Source: Draconibacterium mangrovi (GTDB lineage: Bacteria; Bacteroidota; Bacteroidia; Bacteroidales; Prolixibacteraceae). From it: a stretch of DNA of 64,000 nucleotides. The position numbers and the translations under genes are program-made. The stretch is taken from contig NZ_JAAAGB010000001.1 of the NCBI RefSeq assembly GCF_010586825.1, forward strand, positions 1,612,001 through 1,676,000, in the 5' to 3' direction. Shown here piece by piece: positions 1-7,863 of this stretch. The notes under the pieces are model-generated. The model searched no databases. It saw only the letters and a program-made list of their open reading frames with translations, and had not been told where the DNA came from. Position 1 is the first letter of the stretch, and each line of letters opens with the position of its first letter.

Positions 1-216
1 TCTTATTTCAAATTGCGTAACATCCAGCTTGGTTACTCCTTGCCAAAAAATACATTGGATAAAGTTGGCATGGACAAGGTTCGCTTTTACCTGATGGCCG
101 AAAACCTGTTTTGGATTCAAAGCAACGAATTTCAGGGACCCGATCCGGAACGTACAGATGTAAATACCATCCCTATTCCAAGAACTTTCTCTGCCGGTGT
201 TAATGTTTCATTCTAA
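1..216 (+). CDS. SusC-family TonB-dependent outer-membrane receptor, C-terminal end (partial)
   Basis: Only the last 71 residues are inside the window; the frame is open from base 1 and stops at 214-216. The visible part is the final beta-strands of a SusC/RagA barrel: a LRNIQLGYSLP strand, a RFYLMAENLFW strand, the loop ending IPIPRTFSAG and a terminal NVSF, with the aromatic last residue expected for recognition by the outer-membrane assembly machinery. A SusD gene follows after 20 bp, as in nearly all SusC/SusD pairs. SusC forms the TonB-energised channel for oligosaccharides captured by SusD. With two GH32-family genes downstream, the likely ligand is a fructan, but that is inferred from context only. 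Confidence 0.93.
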   Translation, partial: SYFKLRNIQLGYSLPKNTLDKVGMDKVRFYLMAENLFWIQSNEFQGPDPERTDVNTIPIPRTFSAGVNVSF

Positions 217-236
217 TCAAAACAAACTAAAGAATA

Positions 237-1979
237 ATGAAAATGAAAAATATTAAAATATATATAGTTGCACTGATAAGTCTGTTGGCTGTCTCGTGCG
301 ATAATTACCTGGAAACTGAGCCGCAAGGGTTCATTTCAGCCGGAAGCCCAACGGCCGAAGGCGCTGAAGGTTTGGTTACCGCGGCTTACGCCGGAATTGG
401 AAACAACGATATGATTGGCCCTATAGCAAGTATGTGGGTTTATGGTAGTGTGCGCTCTGACGATGCTTACAAAGGAGGCGGTGGTGTTTCCGATGTTGAG
501 CCTTACAACTTTTACGAGCAATACAACCTTACTCAACCATTCCAAAGTTGGTTGGCCGGTTTACCTTACACCTGGGAAAATTATTACCGCGCTATTTCGC
601 GTGCCAACTCGGCATTACGCACCTTAAATGAGTTAACCGACGAAGAATTTGCTTTGCGCCAGACAAGGATTGCTGAAGCACGTTTCCTTAGAGGGCATTC
701 GCATTTTATGCTGAAAGTGTTGTTCAAATATGTTCCGTATATCGATGAAAAGCTGAGCAACGAAGAGATTCTTCAAACGTCGAACCGCGAATATTCAAAC
801 GATGAATTGTGGAACAAAATCTCTGAAGACTTTGAATTTGCAATGAATAATCTTCCCGAATCTCAATCGCAGGTTGGTAGAGCCAATAAATATGCGGCTG
901 CTGCTTATCTTGCAAAACTGAGGTTATACCAGGCTTACGAGCAAGATGAAAACAACCAGGTTGTAAACATTAACCAAAGCCGTTTGCGGGAAGTTGTTAA
1001 CCTGTGCGAAATGGTTATTGCATCAGGGCAGTACAGTTTGCAGGCTGATTTTGGTGAAAACTTTACGGGTGGTTACGATAATGGTCCTGAATCGGTTTTT
1101 GCGATTCAGTTTTCGATTAGCGACGGAACAACATCAGGACGTTTGAACTTCGAGAATGGATTGAACTACCCACACGGAGCTCCTCAATACGGATGTTGTG
1201 GTTTCCATCAGCCAAGTCAGAATATGGTGAATGCTTTTGCAACCGATGAGAATGGTTTACCAAAATTCGACACGTTTAACGATGTTGAACTAAGTGCAGC
1301 CGATATTACTCCTGATGGAGTACCTGTTGACCCGCGTATCGACCACTCTATTGGTATCGACGGTCACCCGTACAAATACCGTAACGAGGAATCCTACATT
1401 TTCAGCAACAGCTGGGTGCGCGATCCGGGAGTATACGGTTACTTTCAAAGTATGAAAGAGCAGCAGGCTGCCGATTGTTCCTGCTACAAAAAGCAAGGTC
1501 CGTTTATGGGCGTATCAAAAAACATCGATATCATTCGTTATGCCGATGTACTGTTAATGCAGGCTGAAGCATACATCGAACTGGGACAGCAAGATATGGC
1601 CCGTCCATTAATCAACCAGGTTCGTAAACGTGCCTCTGAAAGTACCAGCAGAACGCGTTTTGCTGATGGTACTGCTCCATCAAATTATATGATCTCGGAA
1701 TACGACGGATCGAATTTGGCATGGACACAGGATAACGCACGCAAAGCATTAAAGTGGGAGCGTCGTTTGGAGTTTGCTTTGGAGAGCCCTCGCTTTTTCG
1801 ACCTGGTACGTTGGGGAATTGCAGAACCAACTTTGAATGCTTACCTGGCAAAAGAGAAAACAAGAAAAGACTTTTTGAATGATGCTCAATTTACTGCCGG
1901 AAGAGACGAATATTTCCCGATTCCGCAGCGTGAGATAGACTTTACAAAAGGTTTGTACGAACAAAATGTTGGCTATTAA
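237..1979 (+). CDS. SusD/RagB-family surface glycan-binding lipoprotein
   Basis: 580 residues. The N-terminus is a lipoprotein signal ending in LLAVSC, so Cys21 is the probable lipidated residue, placing the protein on the outer membrane with the preceding SusC. The family's features are visible: the early NYLETEPQG motif, TPR-like helices with ARFLRGHSHF, the YADVLLMQAEAYIELG helix, and the late ERRLEFALESPRFFDLVRWG and YFPIPQREID motifs. An unusual Cys-rich stretch near residues 320 (YGCCGF) and 418 (CSCY) could form disulfides. There is an ATG at 237 and another at 243; both keep the signal peptide. It probably caps the SusC channel and binds the oligosaccharide cut by the downstream GH32. 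Confidence 0.95.
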   Translation: MKMKNIKIYIVALISLLAVSCDNYLETEPQGFISAGSPTAEGAEGLVTAAYAGIGNNDMIGPIASMWVYGSVRSDDAYKGGGGVSDVEPYNFYEQYNLTQPFQSWLAGLPYTWENYYRAISRANSALRTLNELTDEEFALRQTRIAEARFLRGHSHFMLKVLFKYVPYIDEKLSNEEILQTSNREYSNDELWNKISEDFEFAMNNLPESQSQVGRANKYAAAAYLAKLRLYQAYEQDENNQVVNINQSRLREVVNLCEMVIASGQYSLQADFGENFTGGYDNGPESVFAIQFSISDGTTSGRLNFENGLNYPHGAPQYGCCGFHQPSQNMVNAFATDENGLPKFDTFNDVELSAADITPDGVPVDPRIDHSIGIDGHPYKYRNEESYIFSNSWVRDPGVYGYFQSMKEQQAADCSCYKKQGPFMGVSKNIDIIRYADVLLMQAEAYIELGQQDMARPLINQVRKRASESTSRTRFADGTAPSNYMISEYDGSNLAWTQDNARKALKWERRLEFALESPRFFDLVRWGIAEPTLNAYLAKEKTRKDFLNDAQFTAGRDEYFPIPQREIDFTKGLYEQNVGY

Positions 1980-1990
1980 TACATAGAAAA

Positions 1991-2033
1991 AGATCATGGT
2001 TGGGAGACTTCTCCCGCCATGATCTGATTTTTT
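1991..2033 (+). terminator. Strong hairpin and T-run after susD
   Basis: The arms AGATCATGG...CCATGATCT enclose an inner TGGGAGA/TCTCCC stem and are followed by TTTTTT. It lies 11 bp past the SusD stop and 28 bp before the next gene on the same strand, so it acts either as a terminator or as a partial attenuator that keeps the enzyme genes below SusCD. Confidence 0.8.
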
Positions 2034-2060
2034 AACTTTACCAATTAAAACAGTTCACCT

Positions 2061-3533
2061 ATGAAAAGTCTGGCTTCAATTTTATTGCTGATTTTGCTTG
2101 TTTTCTGGGGGTGCACAGGAAATAAAGAACAGAAAGCTGCTATTTCCCTGCATTTCAACCCGGAAGATTCGATACTTCATAATCCGATAGCATTAATTTA
2201 TGCCGACAACACGTATCACCTGTTTTACAATCAATCGGTTGATGGTGAAGAGAAGTGTGGACAGGCTGAAAGTAATGACTTGGTAAACTGGAGCACTAAA
2301 GCAATTAGTTTTGAGAGGGAAAAAGCCGGAAATCAGAATATAAAAACCATTGTTTCAGATTGGAATCAAACAACAGATTATAGTGCAGAAACTTCTGCAT
2401 TGATTGCTTTCGGAACTGAAACTGATAACAATGGAGAACTGACCATCTCATACAGCAACGACAATGGCTCGACCTGGAATACGGACTACGAAAACACGAT
2501 TACGCTCGCTGATTTTTACGAATCCATTCAGGACCTGAAAGTATTTTGGAACGATGAAACACAGACTTGGATCCTGGTAACACTTTCAGGATATGAAGTG
2601 CGTTTTTATTCATCCACAGATTTGAAAAACTGGGAGTACCTAAGCCGTTTTGGCGATGATGTTGTGCTAAAATCGGGGCAATGGACAAGCGTTGATTTTT
2701 TCCCGATGGAAATGGCTGAAACCAACGAAACGAAATGGGTACTTTTTATCAGTGCCGATAGCGGTTCGCCAAACGAGGGCAGCGGTGTTCAGTACTTTGT
2801 TGGCAGTTTCGATGGCTTTGTTTACCAGGCCACGCACAATAAACCCAAATGGATCGATCATGGAAGCGATCTTTATCAGGCTGTTGTTTTATCCGATTAC
2901 CGGATCGTAAACAAAAAGCCAGTTTTAATAGGAACCTTATATAATTCCATCTACGAAAAATTCAATATTCCAACTAATCCCTCAACCGAATTCTCGCTAG
3001 CCCGCCAATTAACTTTAAAAGAAAAATTTTACGATTACTATTTAACGTCAGAACCTGTAAAAGCCATTGAGAAACCGGCAACAGAAACAATTAACGAAAC
3101 TGAATTAAGCGATGGCAAATCAATCGAAAAGAACCTGGATTTGCCAATCAGAATCGACTTGACATTCGATGTCAATAGTCGTTTATACTTGGGTATGGCA
3201 GAATCTTTTGGTGTTAAAATTACTACAAACGAAGGCCAGGAGCTGATCCTGGGTTATCAGGCCGAAAGAAGATATTTTTACATTGCTGACCCCTCGATAC
3301 AGCGCGATTTCCCCGATAGTTGGGATGGTTTCTACTATGCACCTTATGTAACCAACGAGCCAGAAATGGATATGACGCTTATTATCGACAGTAACTCGGC
3401 CGAATTATTTGCCATGAACGGATTGATTTCCGTTTCGCGAAAGTTTTCTTTTAATGCAGAAAACGTGCAGCTGAGCTTATTTGGCGAGACAGGAACAGTC
3501 AACCTGTTGAAAGGTACAATTACTGAATTTTAA
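2061..3533 (+). CDS. GH32-fold lipoprotein lacking catalytic residues (pseudoenzyme)
   Basis: 490 residues; lipoprotein signal with Cys18 (FWGC). The protein follows the GH32 fold throughout: a five-bladed propeller N-terminal part (HFNP..., YHLFYN, DLVNW, SSTDLKNW, SADSGSPNEGSGVQYFVGSFDG, W.DHGSDLYQAV) and a C-terminal beta-sandwich from about residue 345. Ungapped comparison with the intact GH32 next door shows the key changes. The nucleophile motif WMNDPNG is ILHNPIA here (Asp to Asn41). RDP is QDL (Asp158 kept). The acid/base motif WECPDLF is WTSVDFF (Glu to Thr209). Hydrolysis by the normal GH32 mechanism is therefore not expected. A fructan-binding or scaffold role is inference; the reading frame is intact and shows no decay. 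Confidence 0.88.
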   Translation: MKSLASILLLILLVFWGCTGNKEQKAAISLHFNPEDSILHNPIALIYADNTYHLFYNQSVDGEEKCGQAESNDLVNWSTKAISFEREKAGNQNIKTIVSDWNQTTDYSAETSALIAFGTETDNNGELTISYSNDNGSTWNTDYENTITLADFYESIQDLKVFWNDETQTWILVTLSGYEVRFYSSTDLKNWEYLSRFGDDVVLKSGQWTSVDFFPMEMAETNETKWVLFISADSGSPNEGSGVQYFVGSFDGFVYQATHNKPKWIDHGSDLYQAVVLSDYRIVNKKPVLIGTLYNSIYEKFNIPTNPSTEFSLARQLTLKEKFYDYYLTSEPVKAIEKPATETINETELSDGKSIEKNLDLPIRIDLTFDVNSRLYLGMAESFGVKITTNEGQELILGYQAERRYFYIADPSIQRDFPDSWDGFYYAPYVTNEPEMDMTLIIDSNSAELFAMNGLISVSRKFSFNAENVQLSLFGETGTVNLLKGTITEF

Positions 3534-3572
3534 TCCAAATAAAAAGATAAATAACCATTAAAACGAATAGAG

Positions 3573-5156
3573 ATGAACCATAAGTATTTCAATTTTCTGG
3601 CTGCAATTTTACTGTTGTTTGCGGTGGCCTGTTCTTCCGGTCCAACTAAAACAACAGAAGTCGAAGAAACGACAAAACCATACACCGAAAAGTATCGTCC
3701 ACAATTCCATTTTTCACCGGATTCGGCATGGATGAACGACCCAAATGGAATGGTCTATTACGAAGGAGAATATCACCTGTTTTATCAATATTATCCTGAT
3801 AGTACAGTTTGGGGACCCATGCATTGGGGACATGCAATTAGCACCGATTTGGTGCACTGGAAACACATGCCCATTGCTTTATATCCCGACAGTTTGGGGT
3901 ATATTTTCTCCGGTAGCGCTGTGGTCGACTGGAACAATACCTCTGGATTTGGTTCCGCTGAAAATCCGCCGTTAATAGCAATTTTCACCTATCACAATCC
4001 CGAAATTGCAAAGGCCGGTGGTGTTGATGTGGAATCGCAAGCCATTGCTTACAGTCTGGATAAAGGGCGAAGCTGGACAAAATATGAGGGAAATCCGGTG
4101 ATTCCAAATGATGGGAACCGCGATTTTCGTGATCCGAATGTGATTTGGAATGAAGAAATTCAAAAGTGGAACCTCGTACTTTCCGCTCACGATCATGTTC
4201 AGATTTATACTTCTGACGATTTGAAAAACTGGACACACGAAAGTAATTTTGGAATTGATGCCGGAACCCACGATGGCGTATGGGAGTGCCCCGATTTATT
4301 CCCGCTGCAGGTTGAAGGAACCGACGAAACAAAATGGGTGTTGATCGTGAATATCAACCCCGGTGGGCCAAATGGTGGCTCGGGAACCCAATACTTTTTG
4401 GGCGATTTTGATGGACATGAATTTACTGCCGACTCGAAAGATACCAATTGGGTAGATTGGGGCCGCGACAATTACGCCGGTGTCACCTGGTCGGATGTGC
4501 CAAAAGAAGACGGTCGTCGGATTTTCCTGGGTTGGATGAGTAACTGGGCGTATGCACAGGTTGTGCCCACTGAGGAATGGCGCAGTGCAATGACTTTACC
4601 CCGTAGGCTTTCGCTGACTAAAAAGAATGAGCAATACGTTTTAAAGTCGAGCCCGGTAAAAGAAACAGAGCTGCTCACAGCTAATTCAGTAACAGTGAAT
4701 ATTGATGAAGCGCTGAAAATTTCGGGAGTTAAGGAGCTGGATATACAAGGTTTGACTTTGAATCAGAGTCACTTGTCGCTAGAGCTTGAAATGGGAGAAA
4801 CGCTTCCCGAATCATTTGGTATTCTGCTTGAAAATGAATTGGGCGAAAATGTCACACTAAGTTATTCTGCATCGGCAGAGCAGTTTCAGTTTGATAGAAC
4901 ACAATCAGGAGACATGAGCTTTTCTGATCAGTTCTCCGGAATATCGGTGGCTCCATACAAAATCGGATCAACCGTAAAACTTGAAATATTTGTGGATGCC
5001 GCATCTGCCGAAATTTTTGTAGACGGCGGTGATCTGGTAATGACCGAAATATTTTTTAATTCTCAAGCGTTCAGCAAACTAAAGGTTTTTACCGATGGGC
5101 AACCCATTTCTTTGACAGAAGCAAAATTTAAAAATGTAAATTCCATTTGGCATTAA
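3573..5156 (+). CDS. GH32 fructan hydrolase (levanase/inulinase/invertase type), lipoprotein
   Basis: 527 residues; lipoprotein signal with Cys20 (AVAC). All three GH32 signature sites are present: WMNDPNG with nucleophile Asp56, FRDP with transition-state stabiliser Asp187, and WECPDLF with acid/base Glu238. The supporting motifs QYYP, WGHA, FSGSAV, LGWMSNW and the TLPRRLSL region before the C-terminal beta-sandwich (about 370-527) are also visible. It cleaves beta-fructosyl linkages; whether beta-2,1 or beta-2,6, endo or exo, cannot be read from these motifs. It lies 39 bp after the dead paralogue and is the last gene before a bidirectional terminator. Being a lipoprotein next to SusCD, it probably acts at the cell surface or in the periplasm. 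Confidence 0.95.
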   Translation: MNHKYFNFLAAILLLFAVACSSGPTKTTEVEETTKPYTEKYRPQFHFSPDSAWMNDPNGMVYYEGEYHLFYQYYPDSTVWGPMHWGHAISTDLVHWKHMPIALYPDSLGYIFSGSAVVDWNNTSGFGSAENPPLIAIFTYHNPEIAKAGGVDVESQAIAYSLDKGRSWTKYEGNPVIPNDGNRDFRDPNVIWNEEIQKWNLVLSAHDHVQIYTSDDLKNWTHESNFGIDAGTHDGVWECPDLFPLQVEGTDETKWVLIVNINPGGPNGGSGTQYFLGDFDGHEFTADSKDTNWVDWGRDNYAGVTWSDVPKEDGRRIFLGWMSNWAYAQVVPTEEWRSAMTLPRRLSLTKKNEQYVLKSSPVKETELLTANSVTVNIDEALKISGVKELDIQGLTLNQSHLSLELEMGETLPESFGILLENELGENVTLSYSASAEQFQFDRTQSGDMSFSDQFSGISVAPYKIGSTVKLEIFVDAASAEIFVDGGDLVMTEIFFNSQAFSKLKVFTDGQPISLTEAKFKNVNSIWH

Positions 5157-5245
5157 AGTAGGTCGATCTGTTTGATAAGGCTTTGTTTGTACCAGAACAA
5201 AAAATTATTACAATATCATTTATAAAGTACATAAAAGAGGTAGTT

Positions 5246-5304
5246 GTAAGCAAGGAAGATAGCTTTCGACTTGCATACTGGGGCGGTTCGATTCCCGCCT
5301 GGTT
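5246..5304 (+). other. Two small hairpins, one resembling a tRNA T-arm
   Basis: A first hairpin (GTAaGCAAG...CTTGCaTAC, 5246-5278) is followed by GGCGG-TTCGATTC-CCGCC (5282-5299), which looks like a tRNA T-stem and loop but has an 8-nt loop. No matching acceptor, D-arm or anticodon arm could be folded around it, so it is not called a tRNA. It may be a decayed tRNA end or chance. Confidence 0.3.
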
Positions 5305-5307
5305 ATA

Positions 5308-5342
5308 AAAAAAGAGTCCGTTAAAATCGGACTCTTTTTTTT
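5308..5342. terminator. Bidirectional rho-independent terminator
   Basis: The stem AAAGAGTCCG / CGGACTCTTT with a short A/T loop has A-tracts on one side and T-tracts on the other. It lies between the converging GH32 gene (plus) and FNR-like gene (minus) and can serve both. Confidence 0.9.
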
Positions 5343-5420
5343 GCAGTTTATCTTTCATTTGAAATCATGATCTGTTGGGATCATCTATCTATTGTAAAAG
5401 TCTATCGTAAATGCCAAAGT

Positions 5421-6134
5421 TTACCCTTCAAGGAAATAGCTTGATTGTTGCAATTGTGCAGCAAATTTGTTGAGATCCGGAATACCCAGTTTTTTGCCCT
5501 TTGCAATTAGTAAACCTTCCTTTTTCAGGGCAGATATTACGCGAATAACCTGATCGGTTGATGTTCCGGCAAATTCGGCTATGTCGCGTCTTGACAAAGT
5601 CATATTGATGTAGCCATCGGTTTGTCCAAACTTATTTTCGATAAAAAGCAAACCGTTAATTACCCGCTCTCTTACCGACATTTGGATAAATAATTTGCTG
5701 TTGGCTTCACTTTTTTGCAGCTGGTCGGCATAAAAAAGCATAAAGTCAAACATTAATGACGGGGCCTTGTGTAACATCTCAATCAATACACTGCTTGAAA
5801 AATTACAAAGTATGGTGTCCTTAAGTGCCGATGCGCTGATGTTGTACACATAGTCGGTTCCAAAACCACGATGCCCAACAATTTCCCCGTTTTTCGAGAA
5901 ACGAATGATTTGCGATTCTTTACTGGCAGTTTGCCGGTAAACTTTTACTGCCCCGCTGTAAATAAAATAAAGTCCGTTAACCGGTGCTCCTTCCAAAATG
6001 AACTGTTGGCCCTGGTTACAGTTAAATGTATTCTTTTGTTGCAGATATGTTTGAATCGAACCATTGGCAATGTGCTTTTTTATAAGGCAGTTCGCGTTTT
6101 CGCAGGTCTGACAATCATAATTATTTTCGCGCAT
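5421..6134 (-). CDS. Crp/FNR-family regulator with FNR-like cysteine set (copy 1)
   Basis: 237 residues. The N-terminus carries C8-x2-C11-x4-C16, then a cyclic-nucleotide-binding-type beta-roll (about 35-130) with a fourth cysteine, Cys110, in an ILCNF strand. The C-terminal winged helix has recognition helix SRRDIAEFAGTSTDQVIR. Three N-terminal cysteines plus one near position 110-122 is the arrangement that holds an oxygen-sensitive [4Fe-4S] cluster in E. coli FNR, so oxygen or NO sensing is plausible; cluster binding is inference. It starts 9 bp after the nrt ATPase gene, so it is the last gene of the nrt operon. A same-length homologue lies at 12080-12793 with all four cysteines at identical positions. 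Regulation of nitrate genes is likely from context. Confidence 0.93.
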   Translation of the reverse strand: MRENNYDCQTCENANCLIKKHIANGSIQTYLQQKNTFNCNQGQQFILEGAPVNGLYFIYSGAVKVYRQTASKESQIIRFSKNGEIVGHRGFGTDYVYNISASALKDTILCNFSSSVLIEMLHKAPSLMFDFMLFYADQLQKSEANSKLFIQMSVRERVINGLLFIENKFGQTDGYINMTLSRRDIAEFAGTSTDQVIRVISALKKEGLLIAKGKKLGIPDLNKFAAQLQQSSYFLEG

Positions 6135-6143
6135 AGTCGTTTA

Positions 6144-6929
6144 TTAATGATCTAAAAATGTGAGCAGTTGCTGACGATATTTATAAAAGTCAGGGTGTTC
6201 TACCACTGTTTTTCGGTTGCGAGGCCGTTCAAGTTTAATGTGTGCAACCTCGCCAACCTTTGCGTAAGGACCCGATGTCATCATAATTACCCGGTCAGAT
6301 AAAAAGATTGCTTCATCCACATCGTGAGTTACCATAATGGCTGTAATCTTCTCTTTCGACCAAACATCAATCAGCACATCCTGTAGCTCAATCCGGGTCA
6401 TCGAATCGAGCATTCCAAACGGTTCATCAAGTAATAAAACTTTTGGCTTTAATGCAAATGCCCGGGCAATTCCAACCCGCTGTTTCATACCCTGCGACAA
6501 GTCTTTGGCTTTTTTATAAAAAGAATCTGCCAAACCAACTTTGCTTAGGTAATATTTGCAAATCTCCAGGCGTTGGTTGGTTGTCGCATGCGGAAAAACC
6601 TGTTTAACACCTATTAGCACATTCTCCAACGAAGTCATCCAGGGGAACAAGCTGGGCGATTGAAATACCACTGCCCGGTCGGGGCCGGCTCCCTGAATGG
6701 GATAGTTAGCAACAGTAATCGCTCCGGCTGTAATATCGTTTAAACCGGCAATCATGGTCAGCAAGGTTGATTTACCACAACCGGAATGGCCAATAATTGA
6801 TACGAACTCGCTTTCTTTTGCCTGTAACTGGAAATTCTCTAAAACAACAAAATCGCCTTTTGGTGTTGGATAAGCCTTTTTTATATCGCGGCATTCCAGC
6901 ATTATTTTTTCTTCAGTTAATACTTCCAT
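6144..6929 (-). CDS. nrtD: Nitrate/nitrite ABC transporter ATP-binding protein (NrtD type)
   Basis: 261 residues. Walker A GHSGCGKST near residue 50, Q-loop FQSPSLFPW, signature LSQGMKQR, Walker B VLLLDEP and switch MVTHD are all present. The ending DFYKYRQQLLTFL is typical of nitrate/sulfonate/taurine-type importers. It forms a heterodimeric ATPase pair with the neighbouring NrtC-like protein and drives the NrtB permease. Its start overlaps the stop of nrtC by one base, which implies translational coupling. It lacks any fused substrate-binding domain, unlike cyanobacterial NrtC. A short cytoplasmic N-terminal extension precedes the first beta-strand, so internal starts are possible. Confidence 0.93.
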   Translation of the reverse strand: MEVLTEEKIMLECRDIKKAYPTPKGDFVVLENFQLQAKESEFVSIIGHSGCGKSTLLTMIAGLNDITAGAITVANYPIQGAGPDRAVVFQSPSLFPWMTSLENVLIGVKQVFPHATTNQRLEICKYYLSKVGLADSFYKKAKDLSQGMKQRVGIARAFALKPKVLLLDEPFGMLDSMTRIELQDVLIDVWSKEKITAIMVTHDVDEAIFLSDRVIMMTSGPYAKVGEVAHIKLERPRNRKTVVEHPDFYKYRQQLLTFLDH

Positions 6930-7804
6930 TACAAATTGGTTCTTGGATTAAATAAACGTCTTTCTGCGCCCGGAATGATGGGATCCAGGATGGGCAGATC
7001 GTATTTCTTATCATTGGCAACCACACGATGTTTGCCAATTTCCATCAGGTAAGCGTTAATAGCATTCCGTTCTTTTTTAAAATTCGGATCGGCATTAATG
7101 GTTGCTTTATCGCGCGGGCGTTTAAAACCTATCGGGAAATTGAGGCCAAGTGTGGCACGCGGCCCGGGTTTTAGCGGAATAACCCGATCGGCAAGTAAAA
7201 TTCCTTCGTCCACATCGTTGGTTATAAGCAGTACGGTTTTTCTTGATTCGCGCCAAATACGCTCAATTTCCATTTGCAGCGACCCCCTTGTTAAGGCGTC
7301 GAGGGCACCCAGTGGTTCATCCATCAGTAAAATTTCCGGATCCATTGCCAGTGCCCGTGCTACGGAAACACGTTGCCGCATTCCTCCGGACAATTCTGAC
7401 GGCCTTTTGTGCAAAGCCGGGTGCAGGTTAACCATTTTTATAAAATGTTCAACATGGCTTTTTCTGTCTGCTTTGCTCATTTTCGGGAATACCTGTTTTA
7501 CGGCCATATCAACATTGCCCGATACACTTAACCAGGGTAGCAAGGAGTAGTTCTGAAAGATAACTCCGCGATCCGGCCCCGGCCCGGTAATGGGCTTGCC
7601 TTTTAGCAGAATCTCTCCTTCATCCGGTGTAATCAATCCGGCGATGAGGTTAATAAGTGTGGTTTTTCCGCTACCGGTGAAACCCACAATGGCAATAAAT
7701 TCTCCTTCCTCAACAGTGAGATTGATATTTTTCAGGACTTCGACACGATTGGTGCCCTGTCCGAAACTTTTCGATACATTGCGTAATTCTAGAAATGCAC
7801 TCAT
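6929..7804 (-). CDS. nrtC: Nitrate/nitrite ABC transporter ATP-binding protein (NrtC type, no fused binding domain)
   Basis: 291 residues. Walker [11 protein letters not shown]-loop FQNYSLLPW, signature LSGGMRQR, Walker B LLMDEP and switch region TNDVDEG; the switch residue after NDVDE differs from the usual histidine site (TN-D instead of TH-D). This loss of the H-loop histidine would make one of the two ATP sites of the NrtC/NrtD dimer degenerate. A C-terminal tail of about 30 residues ([17 protein letters not shown]) follows the ATPase domain. Cyanobacterial NrtC carries a nitrate-binding regulatory domain here; this protein does not. It lies 59 bp downstream of nrtB. Confidence 0.92.
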   Translation of the reverse strand: MSAFLELRNVSKSFGQGTNRVEVLKNINLTVEEGEFIAIVGFTGSGKTTLINLIAGLITPDEGEILLKGKPITGPGPDRGVIFQNYSLLPWLSVSGNVDMAVKQVFPKMSKADRKSHVEHFIKMVNLHPALHKRPSELSGGMRQRVSVARALAMDPEILLMDEPLGALDALTRGSLQMEIERIWRESRKTVLLITNDVDEGILLADRVIPLKPGPRATLGLNFPIGFKRPRDKATINADPNFKKERNAINAYLMEIGKHRVVANDKKYDLPILDPIIPGAERRLFNPRTNL

Positions 7805-7863
7805 AATGTGTTCATTTTTAATCGGTTTTGTGCGTCATGTTTTGTCGTTCTTTCAAAATAGAA

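Noticed and set aside
2061-3533. Calling the first GH32-like gene a pseudogene
   Set aside because: The frame is full length with signal peptide and intact fold motifs; only catalytic residues are changed, which fits a retained non-catalytic protein better.
4205-4471. Antisense open frames across the GH32 gene and many similar frames elsewhere
   Set aside because: They mirror strong genes on the other strand and have no independent support.
5250-5310. A complete tRNA gene
   Set aside because: Only a T-arm-like hairpin fits; acceptor, D and anticodon arms do not fold and the T-loop has eight bases.
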